From: Siculibacillus lacustris
GTDB lineage: Bacteria > Pseudomonadota > Alphaproteobacteria > Rhizobiales > Ancalomicrobiaceae
Assembly: GCF_004328075.1 (NCBI RefSeq)
Contig: NZ_SJFN01000026.1
Span: 787-64,786, forward strand
Reading direction: 5' to 3'
DNA length: 64,000 bases
Part shown: positions 8,717 through 16,974 of the stretch, piece by piece
How the letters are laid out: each line of letters starts with the position of its first letter
Numbering within the stretch: the first letter of the stretch is position 1
The notes under the pieces: model-generated
Databases searched by the model: none
Told to the model about the DNA's origin: nothing
What the model saw: only the letters and a program-made list of their open reading frames with translations
Made by a program: the position numbers and the translations under genes

Positions 8717-9487
8717 ATGCCGGCCCTTCTCGTGGTGGACGACACGCCGATCATCCGCTCGACGATCATCAACGTGGTCGAGAGCAGTGCCCTGGGGTTC
8801 TCCTCGGTCACCGAAGCCCGCAACGGCGCCGAGGCGATCGACTGCGCCCGGCGGTTGCCGCCCGACGTGGTGCTGATGGACATCCGCATGCCCGGCGTCG
8901 ACGGCCTGGAGGCGGCGACGGTGATCTGCGGCGAATGCCCCGACGTCCGCATGGTGTTCCTCACCGCCTATGACGAATTCGCCTATGTCCAGCGGGCGTT
9001 GAAGCTCGGCGCGGTCGATTATCTGTTGAAGCCGATCCGCCCGGCGATCCTCCACGACGTGCTCGCCCGTCTGGCCCGCGACGTCGCGCCCAAGCCCGCC
9101 GCGGCCGCGCCGCCGCCGATCCGCATCGCCGCCCGCACCCACGCCCGCGCCGATCCGATCGAGCGCGCCCAAGCCTACATCCGCCAGAACTTCCGCTCGC
9201 CGTCGATCTCGCTCGCCGAGGTCGCCGAGGCCGCCCATCTCAGCCCGTCCCATCTCGCCCACCGCTTCCGCAAGCAGGTCGGGGTCGGCTACCAGCAATA
9301 TGTCACCGGGTTGCGCATCGAAGCCGCCAAGACCCTGCTCGACACCAGCGATCTGCCGATCTCGACCATCGCCGAGGAGGTCGGCTATCCGAATCTGACC
9401 AATTTCTACCGGCTGTTCCAGCGCGAGGTCGGCCAGACCCCGGCCGCCTGCCGCCGGGCCCTGCACGCCGACCGCAAGACGGTCTGA
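8717..9487 (+). CDS. Response regulator, REC domain plus AraC-type HTH
   Basis: A 256-residue protein. The receiver domain (about 1-115) has the acidic pair Asp8/Asp9, phospho-acceptor Asp55 in LMDIRMPG, Thr83 and Lys105 in LKPI. A Pro/Ala linker (115-145) leads to an AraC/XylS double helix-turn-helix (about 150-250; ISLAEVAEAAHLSPSHLAHRF and ISTIAEEVGYPNLTNFYRLF). The architecture resembles YesN-type regulators. No histidine kinase is encoded nearby, so its partner lies elsewhere. Position 101 bases after the pduT-like gene and a strong terminator directly after it suggest it belongs to the same locus and may regulate it, perhaps at the divergent region before the pduS-like gene. Confidence 0.88.
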   Translation: MPALLVVDDTPIIRSTIINVVESSALGFSSVTEARNGAEAIDCARRLPPDVVLMDIRMPGVDGLEAATVICGECPDVRMVFLTAYDEFAYVQRALKLGAVDYLLKPIRPAILHDVLARLARDVAPKPAAAAPPPIRIAARTHARADPIERAQAYIRQNFRSPSISLAEVAEAAHLSPSHLAHRFRKQVGVGYQQYVTGLRIEAAKTLLDTSDLPISTIAEEVGYPNLTNFYRLFQREVGQTPAACRRALHADRKTV

Positions 9488-9500
9488 CCGAGGTCCTGCT

Positions 9501-9555
9501 CCGGCGTGATTGCCGACCCGAGTCCCTCGGATCGGCAATCACGCCGGATTTTTTT
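9501..9555 (+). terminator. Strong rho-independent terminator
   Basis: A perfect 16-bp stem (9501-9516 with 9532-9547, 15-base loop with its own small CGAG/CTCG pairing) is followed by ATTTTTTT at 9548-9555. It ends the plus-strand pduS-pduT-regulator unit 13 bases after the regulator stop. Confidence 0.92.
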
Positions 9556-9601
9556 CGGGCGGCGTCCGTCGATCGGGCGGGTTGGGCGGATCGGGCGAGG
9601 G

Positions 9602-10957
9602 TCACAGTCCGAGCGCGTAGGCGCCGGCGACCAGCAGCGACGAACAGACGAGCAGGAGCAGCGCGAAGCGCGCGTTCCACGACAACCCGACGACGTGCGA
9701 CGACACGCCCGTGAGCGACCCGGTGATCAGCGACATGGCGCTGATCGGCGACACCGCAATCGCCATCGCCCAACCGAGCGTCAGGGCCAGCGCCAGGGTC
9801 ATCGGGTGGCCGGCGCCGGTGGTGCCGTGGCCGAACAACTGCACCAGCAGCACCACGAAGATCGAATGGGGGATCATCAGCGCCCCGGCCAGCGGCACGA
9901 TCAGCAGGCACAGGCCGATGATCGCCAGATCCGGATAGGTGCCGTTCTGGACCGCGCCCCAGAACGCCTGTTCGCGCACGCAGATCGAGATCGCCGCGCC
10001 GATCACGTTGGCCGAGAGGAAGATCGCGCTCTCGCCGCGCATGTCGGTGAGCCCACGGAACATGCCGGCGAGATGGACGACGAGGGGCTTGGGCTCGGTC
10101 GCCGGTTCGAACATCACCCACACGATCGAGAACAGCGGGATCACCGCCGCCGTGGCGAGAATGAAGCTCATGCCCTGGAACTCGTGCAGCAGGATCGTCG
10201 CCGCCAGCAGCGCCGCGCTCACCGCCAGGATCGCCCATACCGGCTTCGAGGACTGGGGTGCGCCGTCGGCGCTCCGATCCTCCGATCCGTCGTCGGAGCG
10301 GCCGAACACGAAGCAGGTCAGCGCCAGGAGCAGGATCGCCGACAGGAACGACAGCACCAGGAAGCGCACCGGATCGAGCCGATCGATCCCGGTGGTGACG
10401 ATCGCAAAGCCCAGTCCCATCGGCGACCAGATGGTCATCAGCACCGTGCCGCGCATGCCGGCGAGCAGCAACTCCTGGCGCTGGCGCTTCGGCATCCGCG
10501 CCTTGTCGCCCGAGCCGAGCAATTCGCCGATCAGGGCGATGATGCCGACGTTGAACAACAGGCTGAGGAAATGGCTGCCGACGTTGACCGCCGCATAACG
10601 GCCGCGCCGCGGCACCGAGACCAGGAAGCGCGCCGCTCTCTGCGCGATCGCCGAATGGCGCACCGCGTGGCGCAGCACGCCGATGGTCGAGAGCAGCACC
10701 GCGAAGGCGACGCCCTGGATCAGCGCCGCATGGAGTTCGCCGATCCGCCGCGGAAACCACAGCGCCACCGCCGGCCCGAGGACCAGCGCCGCGACCACGA
10801 AGATCCGCGCCATCACCGGCACCGTGCGCCACTGCGCCAGGGTGGCGAGGATCGCCGCGCCGATCGCCACTTGCGTCGCCGCCGGGACATGGGCGGTCTG
10901 GCCGAAGATCAGCAGCAGGCCGGTCGCGAGCACGAGAAGGTTGGTCGATCTTGCCAT
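9602..10957 (-). CDS. Multi-pass inner-membrane protein, probable transporter, family not recognised
   Basis: A 451-residue protein with roughly 11-13 hydrophobic segments and little soluble sequence; one polar loop lies around residues 225-245. Conserved-looking stretches include SLLFNVGIIALIGELLG near the middle of the first half and SPISAMSLITGSL near the C-terminus. A repeated architecture with short glycine-containing hairpins resembles ion-transporter-superfamily carriers, but I cannot name the family. The ATG at 10957 is preferred over an upstream extension that looks non-coding. It lies 124 bases downstream of the AmaA-like oxidase on the same strand, so it may import or export that pathway's substrate. 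Confidence 0.7.
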   Translation of the reverse strand: MARSTNLLVLATGLLLIFGQTAHVPAATQVAIGAAILATLAQWRTVPVMARIFVVAALVLGPAVALWFPRRIGELHAALIQGVAFAVLLSTIGVLRHAVRHSAIAQRAARFLVSVPRRGRYAAVNVGSHFLSLLFNVGIIALIGELLGSGDKARMPKRQRQELLLAGMRGTVLMTIWSPMGLGFAIVTTGIDRLDPVRFLVLSFLSAILLLALTCFVFGRSDDGSEDRSADGAPQSSKPVWAILAVSAALLAATILLHEFQGMSFILATAAVIPLFSIVWVMFEPATEPKPLVVHLAGMFRGLTDMRGESAIFLSANVIGAAISICVREQAFWGAVQNGTYPDLAIIGLCLLIVPLAGALMIPHSIFVVLLVQLFGHGTTGAGHPMTLALALTLGWAMAIAVSPISAMSLITGSLTGVSSHVVGLSWNARFALLLLVCSSLLVAGAYALGL

Positions 10958-11055
10958 GATACCGGATGTGCGAGGAGACGTGCCGCTGCGCTCGGGCCGC
11001 GCCGCCGTCGCGGACGGACCCGCGACGGGAGGATTGCGGCGGGGCCTTCGCCGCC

Positions 11056-11075
11056 CCCGGCCGAGTCCGGCCGGG
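11056..11075 (-). terminator. GC hairpin just after the AmaA-like gene
   Basis: A perfect 8-bp CCCGGCCG/CGGCCGGG stem with a 4-base loop lies six bases past the oxidase stop on the minus strand. There is no T-tract, so read-through into the membrane-protein gene is likely. Confidence 0.3.
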
Positions 11076-11081
11076 CCGGGC

Positions 11082-12365
11082 TCACAATCTGGCATCGATC
11101 GTGTGCACGAGCTGCGCGCCCAGCTCATAGGCGAGCTCCATGGGTCGTCCAAAAGTGGGGGTCTCGGTGGCGGTGATCGGCAGCGGCATCTCGTAGGCGC
11201 CGATCTGTCCGGTGAGGTGGCGGGCGATGGTGCGGCCGAACACCGTGCCCGGCGCGATGCCGCGGCCGTTGTAGCCGGAGAAGCAGATCACATCGTCGGC
11301 GGGCCGATGCAGCCGCGGCAGATTGTCCTTGGTCATGCCGATCAGCCCGTACCAGGCCGATTCGAAGGCAACCCGCCCGAGCTGCGGGAACACCTTGCGC
11401 GCCGCCCGCTCGGCCCAGGCGCGATGCACCGCCATACCGGTGAGCCGCAGCGCCCCGACGCTGCCGAACACCAGCCGGCCGGCGCGGTCGAGGCGGAACG
11501 AGCTCAGCACCTGCTTGGTGTCCCAGCAGCCCTGATGCTCCGGCAGGATGGTGCGCAGCACCTCCGGCGCCAGCGGCGGCGTGGCGAAGTTGAAATAGGG
11601 CAGGTGCACCTGCTCGTCGCGCACCGCCGCCCAAGGTCCCTGGGAATAGGCGTCGGTCGCCACCACGATGCGATCGGCGGTGACCCGCCCACGTTCGGTG
11701 CGCACTTCCCACTGGGTGCGGCGCCGGTCGGCGGCGATCACCGGCGAACCGGTATGAATTCGCGCCCCGGCGGTGATCGCCGCGTGGGCCAGCCCGCGAG
11801 CATAGGCGAGCGGCTGGATGGTGCCGGCGCGGCGGTCGAGCAGCGCCCCGGCATAGGCGGTGGAGCCGACCTTGGCCTCGGCCTCGCGGGCGTCGAGCAG
11901 TTCGACCGGCGCCCCGCGCCGCCGCCACTGCCGCTCGCGCTCGGTGATTTCGACGAGCCCGGCCCGCCCGACCGCGCAGTGCAGCGTCCCGGCGTGCGAC
12001 GCCTCGCAGTCGATGCCCAGCCGCGCCACCAGATCGAAGACGTATTGCGGTGCATTGCCGAGGAGGTCGAGCAGGCGCTCGCCGTAGATCGGACCGAGCG
12101 TCGCCAGGAGGTCTTCCGGCTGCACCCACATCCCGGCGTTGACCAGACCGACGTTGCGGCCCGAGCCGCCGAAGCCGATCTCGACCGCCTCGAGCAGGAC
12201 CACGTCGACCCCCGCCTCGGCGAGATGCAGCGCCGTCGACAGGCCGGTGTAGCCGCCGCCGACCACCACCACGTCCGCCGAGACGTCGCCGATCAGCGCC
12301 GGCGTCACTGGTGCGGGCGGCGCGCTCTGTTCCCAGAGGCCATGGGTTCGAGTGTCGTTCTGCAT
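11082..12365 (-). CDS. amaA: FAD-dependent amine oxidase, AmaA (L-pipecolate oxidase)-like
   Basis: A 427-residue DAO-family flavoenzyme. The dinucleotide-binding GGGYTG is at about 36-41 and the family's GGSGRNVGLVNAGMW follows at about 65-80; LLDRRAGTI, SWYGLIGMT-like and GYNGRGIAPGT segments complete the fold. Both length and these motifs match Pseudomonas AmaA, which oxidises L-pipecolate to piperideine-6-carboxylate; the related PuuB oxidises gamma-glutamylputrescine. The call is helped by the nearby AmaB-type aldehyde dehydrogenase and a LysR gene, the same trio as in Pseudomonas. The start at 12365 has AAAAGGAT upstream. It is divergent from the LysR gene over about 200 bases. Substrate assignment is by analogy. 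Confidence 0.75.
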   Translation of the reverse strand: MQNDTRTHGLWEQSAPPAPVTPALIGDVSADVVVVGGGYTGLSTALHLAEAGVDVVLLEAVEIGFGGSGRNVGLVNAGMWVQPEDLLATLGPIYGERLLDLLGNAPQYVFDLVARLGIDCEASHAGTLHCAVGRAGLVEITERERQWRRRGAPVELLDAREAEAKVGSTAYAGALLDRRAGTIQPLAYARGLAHAAITAGARIHTGSPVIAADRRRTQWEVRTERGRVTADRIVVATDAYSQGPWAAVRDEQVHLPYFNFATPPLAPEVLRTILPEHQGCWDTKQVLSSFRLDRAGRLVFGSVGALRLTGMAVHRAWAERAARKVFPQLGRVAFESAWYGLIGMTKDNLPRLHRPADDVICFSGYNGRGIAPGTVFGRTIARHLTGQIGAYEMPLPITATETPTFGRPMELAYELGAQLVHTIDARL

Positions 12366-12566
12366 CGCGCGGGGATCCTTTTCATTCCGACCGAGACGCC
12401 GTATGGCTCGTAACCTGCCGAGGGTCATTCCGCCGGGCCGGGGATCGGCCGCGGAACGGATCCCCCGCAGACACGAAGACGGCGCGGAAATCCTCGGCAA
12501 TCTAGTCAGGGACCCGCGAATCGGCCATCGACGTTTGGTCAAGAGTTCATTCTGTCGGAGCATGAC

Positions 12567-13463
12567 ATGCAGAGCCCGCGCCGCTTTTTGCCTTCGCTGT
12601 CGCTGTTGTCGGCCTTCGAGGCGGCGGCGCGCACCGGCAGCATCACCGCGGCGGCCAAGGAACTGTCGCTGACCCAGAGCGCGGTCAGTCGTCAGATCAA
12701 GGCGCTGGAGGAGCAGCTCGAGGTCGAGCTGTTCCACCGCGAGCGCCAATCGATCCGCCTGACCGTCGGCGGCGATGCCTATGCCCGCGAGATCCGCGAC
12801 GCGCTGCGCAAGATCGGCGCCGCCTCGCTCAACCTGCGCGCCAACCCCTTCGGTGGCACGCTGACCTTGGCGATCCTGCCGACCTTCGGCACCCGCTGGC
12901 TGGCGCCGCGGCTGCCGAAGTTCCTGTCGCTGCATCCGGGAATCACCATCAACCTGCTGACGCGGCTGTCGCGTTTCGACTTCGGCCTGGAGCCGATCGA
13001 TGCGGCGATCCATTTCGGCGCGCCGGAATGGTCGGGGGCCGAGACGGCGCTGTTGCGTTTCGAGACGGTGGTGCCGACCTGCAGCCCGGATCTCAAGAGC
13101 CACTACGAGTTCGTCAAGCCGGGCGACATCCGCAAGGCGCCGCTGCTGCACCTCACCACCCGGCCCGACGCCTGGGAACAATGGATGACCCGCCACGCGG
13201 TGCCGGCCCAGGCCGTGCACGGCATGCTGTTCGACCAGTTCGCCACCGCCGCCCAGGCCGCGATCTCCGGGCTCGGGGTGGCGCTGCTGCCGGATTTCCT
13301 GATCGAGGACGAATTGCGTTCGGGCAAGCTGGTGCTGGCGCTGGACCTGCCGATGCGCAGCCCCGAGGCCTATCATCTGGTGTGGCCGCACGAGCGCGCG
13401 GCGCACCCCCCGTTGGTCGCCTTCCGCGACTGGCTCCTGGCCGAGACCGCGCCCGACCGTTGA
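12567..13463 (+). CDS. LysR-family regulator, GcvA-like
   Basis: A 298-residue protein with an N-terminal winged helix (about 5-65; SITAAAKELSLTQSAVSRQIKALEE core) and a substrate-binding-like effector domain (about 90-290). The RRFLPSLSLLSAFEAAARTGS opening is typical of the GcvA/AmpR branch. It is divergent from the AmaA-like oxidase and convergent, six bases apart, with the AmaB-like dehydrogenase. The 201-base intergenic region contains TTGGTCAAGAGTTCATT just upstream of its start, a possible T-N11-A LysR box. It probably activates the flanking oxidase gene; the effector might be pipecolate or aminoadipate semialdehyde. Confidence 0.87.
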   Translation: MQSPRRFLPSLSLLSAFEAAARTGSITAAAKELSLTQSAVSRQIKALEEQLEVELFHRERQSIRLTVGGDAYAREIRDALRKIGAASLNLRANPFGGTLTLAILPTFGTRWLAPRLPKFLSLHPGITINLLTRLSRFDFGLEPIDAAIHFGAPEWSGAETALLRFETVVPTCSPDLKSHYEFVKPGDIRKAPLLHLTTRPDAWEQWMTRHAVPAQAVHGMLFDQFATAAQAAISGLGVALLPDFLIEDELRSGKLVLALDLPMRSPEAYHLVWPHERAAHPPLVAFRDWLLAETAPDR

Positions 13464-13469
13464 AGCGCC

Positions 13470-15011
13470 TCACTCGACCTCGAACACCACCCCCTGGGCG
13501 AGCGGCAGGCTGCGCCCGTAGTTGATCGTGTTGGTCGCCCGCCGCATGTAGGCCTTCCAGGCGTCGGAGCCGGATTCGCGGCCGCCGCCGGTCTCCTTCT
13601 CGCCGCCGAAGGCCCCGCCGATCTCGGCGCCCGACGGGCCGATGTTGACGTTGGCGATGCCGCAGTCGGAGCCGCGCACCGACAGGAAGGTTTCCATCTC
13701 GCGCAGGTCGTTGGTGAAGATCGACGACGACAGGCCCTGCGGCACGGCGTTGTGCAGCTCCAGCACGGCATCGAAATCGTCGTATTTGATCACCCATAGG
13801 ATCGGCGCGAAGGTCTCGCGCTCGACCGTCGCGGTCTGCGCCGGCATTTCGACCAGCGCCGGGCGGACGTAGAAGGCCTCCGCCGCACCGTCGATCGCGA
13901 CCCGCTCTCCGCCGGTCACCGTGCCGCCGGCGGCGCGGGCCTCGTCGAGCGCCTTCTGCATCGCCGCATGGGCGCCGCCGTCGATCAGCGGCCCGACCAG
14001 CGTGCCGGTCTCCAGCGGATTGCCGACCCGGACCGAGCCATAGGCCTTCTTCAGCCGCGGCACCAAGGCGTCGTAGACGCTCGCATGGACGAACAGCCGG
14101 CGCAGCGTGGTGCAGCGTTGGCCCGCGGTGCCCATCGCCGCGAAGGCGACGCCGCGCAGGGTCAGGTCGAGATCGGCCGAGGGGGTGACGATCGCCGCGT
14201 TGTTGCCGCCGAGTTCGAGAATCGCCCGGGCGAAACGGCCGGCGAGCTTCGGCCCGACCTTGCGGCCCATGGCGGTCGAGCCGGTCGCCGAGACCAGCGG
14301 CACCTTCGGGTGGTCGACCAGCACCTCGCCGAGTTCGCGCCCGCCGATCAGCAGGGGCGCGAGACCGGCCGGCGCGGTGCCGCCGTCGGCGACGTAGCGG
14401 GCGACCGCCTTGTCGAAGATCGCCCGGGTGGCGAGCGCCGTCAGCGGCGTCTTCTCCGACGGCTTCCACACCGTGGCATTGCCGCAGACCAGTGCCAGCG
14501 CGGAGTTCCACGCCCACACCGCGACGGGAAAGTTGAAGGCCGAGATGATGCCGACGACGCCGAGCGGATGCCAGGTCTCCATCATCCGATGGTCCGGGCG
14601 CTCGGTGGCGATGGTCAGGCCGTAGAGCTGGCGCGACAGACCGACCGCGAAATCGCAGACGTCGATCATTTCCTGGACCTCGCCGAGGCCTTCCGAGACG
14701 ATCTTGCCGACCTCGATCGACACCAGCCGGCCGAGCATCGGCTTGGCCGCCCGCAGTTCCTCGCCGAACAGCCGGACCAGTTCGCCGCGCTTCGGCGCCG
14801 GCACCGAGCGCCAGACGAGGAACGCCGCCTGGGCCCGGGCGATCGCCGCCTTCGCCGCGTCGACGTCGTCCTCGGGCAGACGGCCGATCTCGCGGCCGTC
14901 GATCGGCGAGCGCACCACCAGGGTGCCGCCGGTGAAGCGGTCTTCGGCGACGCCGAGCGCCGTGAGGAGCGAGTGGACTTCGTGGGGGAGATCGAGGGCA
15001 GCGAGGGTCAT
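13470..15011 (-). CDS. amaB: Aldehyde dehydrogenase, ALDH7/AmaB type (aminoadipate-semialdehyde dehydrogenase)
   Basis: A 513-residue NAD(P)-dependent dehydrogenase. Catalytic Cys300 (in GQRCTT), Glu266 (in ILELGGNN) and Asn160 (in SAFNFP) are all present. The length, the N-terminal HEVHSLLTALGV and the C-terminal EKETGGGRESGSDAWKAYMRR with TNTINYG place it in ALDH7 (antiquitin/AmaB), which oxidises 2-aminoadipate-6-semialdehyde, the ring-opened product of piperideine-6-carboxylate. With the AmaA-like oxidase and the LysR gene it forms the pipecolate-to-aminoadipate branch of lysine catabolism. It is transcribed as its own minus-strand unit. Confidence 0.85.
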   Translation of the reverse strand: MTLAALDLPHEVHSLLTALGVAEDRFTGGTLVVRSPIDGREIGRLPEDDVDAAKAAIARAQAAFLVWRSVPAPKRGELVRLFGEELRAAKPMLGRLVSIEVGKIVSEGLGEVQEMIDVCDFAVGLSRQLYGLTIATERPDHRMMETWHPLGVVGIISAFNFPVAVWAWNSALALVCGNATVWKPSEKTPLTALATRAIFDKAVARYVADGGTAPAGLAPLLIGGRELGEVLVDHPKVPLVSATGSTAMGRKVGPKLAGRFARAILELGGNNAAIVTPSADLDLTLRGVAFAAMGTAGQRCTTLRRLFVHASVYDALVPRLKKAYGSVRVGNPLETGTLVGPLIDGGAHAAMQKALDEARAAGGTVTGGERVAIDGAAEAFYVRPALVEMPAQTATVERETFAPILWVIKYDDFDAVLELHNAVPQGLSSSIFTNDLREMETFLSVRGSDCGIANVNIGPSGAEIGGAFGGEKETGGGRESGSDAWKAYMRRATNTINYGRSLPLAQGVVFEVE

Positions 15012-15492
15012 GGCGGACTTTCCGGGACGGAGCGTTGCGGGGGCGTCCGGGCGAGGGCTGCGCGGGCGCCGGACGCGCGTCGCCGCGGCCTCGCCGGCCG
15101 GCTGTGGCGTCGGTTCTAGGGATCGAGCCCCCCCGCCGTAAAGTGACGATCGTGCAAAAGGTCATGCGGGGCCGGAATGCGCCGAGCGAAGGCCGCACGC
15201 GCCGGCGCTGCGCGCCGGGCCTCGGCCGGGGCGATCGAAGCGGCGACGCCGTCGCGCCGATTGCCGGATCGGCGCCGGGACCCTGTGCGACGTCCGGCAG
15301 TCGGGACCGTCGAGAATGACGAGTTCCATGGCCGTGATCTCGCCGGCGAAGAGCCTGCCGCGCGCCACCGAGGCAACCTCGACACGCCGAATTGCATCGG
15401 TGGGGACGGCGTCGCGACGGCGACCCGGCCCTCGGCGATACGAGATGTCGACACCCCTCGATATGTAGAAATCCGATCAAGCGGACATCGCA
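15012..15492. other. Gene-free interval between amaB and the ArsR operon
   Basis: I see no supported gene in this stretch. Short open frames exist on both strands but are Arg/Pro-rich with no start signal or recognisable motif. The end near 15490 leads into the ArsR promoter; the end near 15012 must hold the amaB promoter, which I could not place confidently. Confidence 0.5.
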
Positions 15493-15539
15493 TTGACTCC
15501 CGCCGGGAGCGAGACCAGATTATGCGCTGAAACGCATAA
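15493..15539 (+). promoter_or_regulatory. Promoter with overlapping ArsR/SmtB-type operator
   Basis: TTGACT (15493-15498) and a -10-like GATTAT (15518-15523) with a long 19-base spacer form a candidate promoter. Overlapping the -10 is a perfect inverted repeat, TTATGCG (15520-15526) and CGCATAA (15533-15539), around a 6-base centre. Repressor binding there would block transcription of the arsR-permease operon, whose first ATG is 13 bases on. Confidence 0.65.
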
Positions 15540-15551
15540 GCGGATGACCAC

Positions 15552-15848
15552 ATGATCAGCCCCGTCGACCTGATGTCGGCCCTCGCCGACCCGACCCGTC
15601 TCGCCGCCCTGCGCCTGCTGTGGGACGGGCGCGAGCACTGTGTCTGCGAACTGATGACCAAGCTCGGCGCCAGCCAGTCGCGGATGTCGCGGCACATGGG
15701 GGCGCTCAAGATCGCCGGCCTGCTCGTCGACCGGCGTGATGCCCAATGGGTGCGCTATCGCCGCAACCCCGACCTCGACCCCGCGGTCGCGGCGGTGATC
15801 GATGCGGTGATGGCCCTGCCCCTCGCGCAGAGGAAGGACGCCGCATGA
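15552..15848 (+). CDS. ArsR/SmtB-family metalloregulator
   Basis: A 98-residue winged-helix repressor. ALADPTRLAALRLL opens the fold, HCVCELM (Cys30, Cys32) is the classic alpha-3 thiol site used by ArsR/CadC proteins to sense As(III), Sb(III) or soft metals, and SQSRMSRHMGALKIAGLL is the recognition helix and turn. Its stop overlaps the next start (ATGA), indicating translational coupling with the permease. A perfect inverted repeat sits at its promoter, so autoregulation is likely. The inducing metal cannot be decided; arsenite is the first guess from the CVC motif. Confidence 0.9.
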   Translation: MISPVDLMSALADPTRLAALRLLWDGREHCVCELMTKLGASQSRMSRHMGALKIAGLLVDRRDAQWVRYRRNPDLDPAVAAVIDAVMALPLAQRKDAA

Positions 15849-16909
15849 CCACCTGTTGCCCCGCACCGATCGTCGCCCCGCCGGCGGTCCGCCATCCCGC
15901 GCCCTGGCTGATCGGCACCGCCGGTTGCCTGGTCGCTTGGTGCTTGGTCTATGCGGTCCTCGAACCGGCCGCGACCGGACTGGTCGCCCTGATGCCGATC
16001 GAGCCCGGCAGCCGCCTCGCCGGCGCCGTCGCCTTCTTCGTCTACGACACGCCGAAGGTCTTGATGCTGCTGACCCTGGTGGTCTTCGCCATGGGCGTCG
16101 TGCGCAGCTTCTTCTCCGCCGAACGCACCCGCGCCCTGCTCGCCGGCCGCCGCGAAGGCCTCGGCAACGTCGCCGCCGCCGCGCTCGGCATCGTCACGCC
16201 CTTCTGCTCCTGTTCGGCCGTGCCGCTGTTCATCGGCTTCGTCTCGGCCGGCGTGCCGCTCGGCGTCACCTTCTCGTTTCTGATCGCCGCGCCGATGGTC
16301 AACGAGATCGCCCTCGGCCTGCTCTTCGCCCTGGTCGGGTGGAAGGTGGCGCTCACCTATCTGGTCTTCGGGCTGGCCGTCGCCATCGTCTCCGGCTGGG
16401 TGATCGGCCGCCTGCATCTCGAAGGCTGGCTGCAGGACTGGGTCAGGACCGTCCGCGCCGGCGCGATCGATCTGCCGGACGAGACCATCACCCTGGTCGA
16501 CCGCATCCGCGCCGGTATCGACGCCGTGAAGGACATCGTCGGCAAGGTCTGGATGTGGGTCATCGCCGGCATCGCCCTCGGCGCCCTGATCCACGGCTAT
16601 GTGCCGGTCGATCTCGTCGCCGCGGTCATGGGGCGCGACGCCTGGTGGTCGGTGCCCGCCGCCGTGGTCATCGGCATCCCGATGTATTCGAACGCCGCCG
16701 GCATCCTTCCGGTGGTCGAGGCACTGCTCGACAAGGGCGCCGCGCTCGGCACCGTGCTGGCCTTCATGATGAGCGTGATCGCGCTCTCCGCCCCCGAAAT
16801 GATCATCCTGCGCAAGGTCCTGACCACTCGGCTGATCGTCGTGTTCGTCGCCGTCGTCGGCCTCGGCATCCTCGCCGTCGGTTGGATGTTCAACCTCCTC
16901 TTCGCCTGA
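15845..16909 (+). CDS. Permease of the ArsP/YraQ (DUF318) family
   Basis: A 354-residue protein with about eight to ten membrane segments. The diagnostic TPFCSCSAVPLFIGFV motif places Cys121 and Cys123 in a membrane helix, a thiol pair conserved in this family and implicated in handling metal or organoarsenical ions. A second conserved helix contains GIPMYSNAAGILP. ArsP members export trivalent methylarsenicals; others have been linked to copper/zinc or remain unassigned. The N-terminal MTTCCPAP adds an extra Cys pair. It overlaps the ArsR gene by four bases and precedes a ProC-like and a thioredoxin-like gene. Substrate unknown. Confidence 0.85.
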   Translation: MTTCCPAPIVAPPAVRHPAPWLIGTAGCLVAWCLVYAVLEPAATGLVALMPIEPGSRLAGAVAFFVYDTPKVLMLLTLVVFAMGVVRSFFSAERTRALLAGRREGLGNVAAAALGIVTPFCSCSAVPLFIGFVSAGVPLGVTFSFLIAAPMVNEIALGLLFALVGWKVALTYLVFGLAVAIVSGWVIGRLHLEGWLQDWVRTVRAGAIDLPDETITLVDRIRAGIDAVKDIVGKVWMWVIAGIALGALIHGYVPVDLVAAVMGRDAWWSVPAAVVIGIPMYSNAAGILPVVEALLDKGAALGTVLAFMMSVIALSAPEMIILRKVLTTRLIVVFVAVVGLGILAVGWMFNLLFA

Positions 16910-16974
16910 CTTCACTTTGTCCTACCGCCGACCGGGCCGAAACCCGCCGCGGCAACCCCCCAGGGAGACTGAAA

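Noticed and set aside
9506-11176. Long plus-strand frame over the membrane-protein gene
   Set aside because: Charged, low-complexity translation antisense to a protein with many membrane helices.
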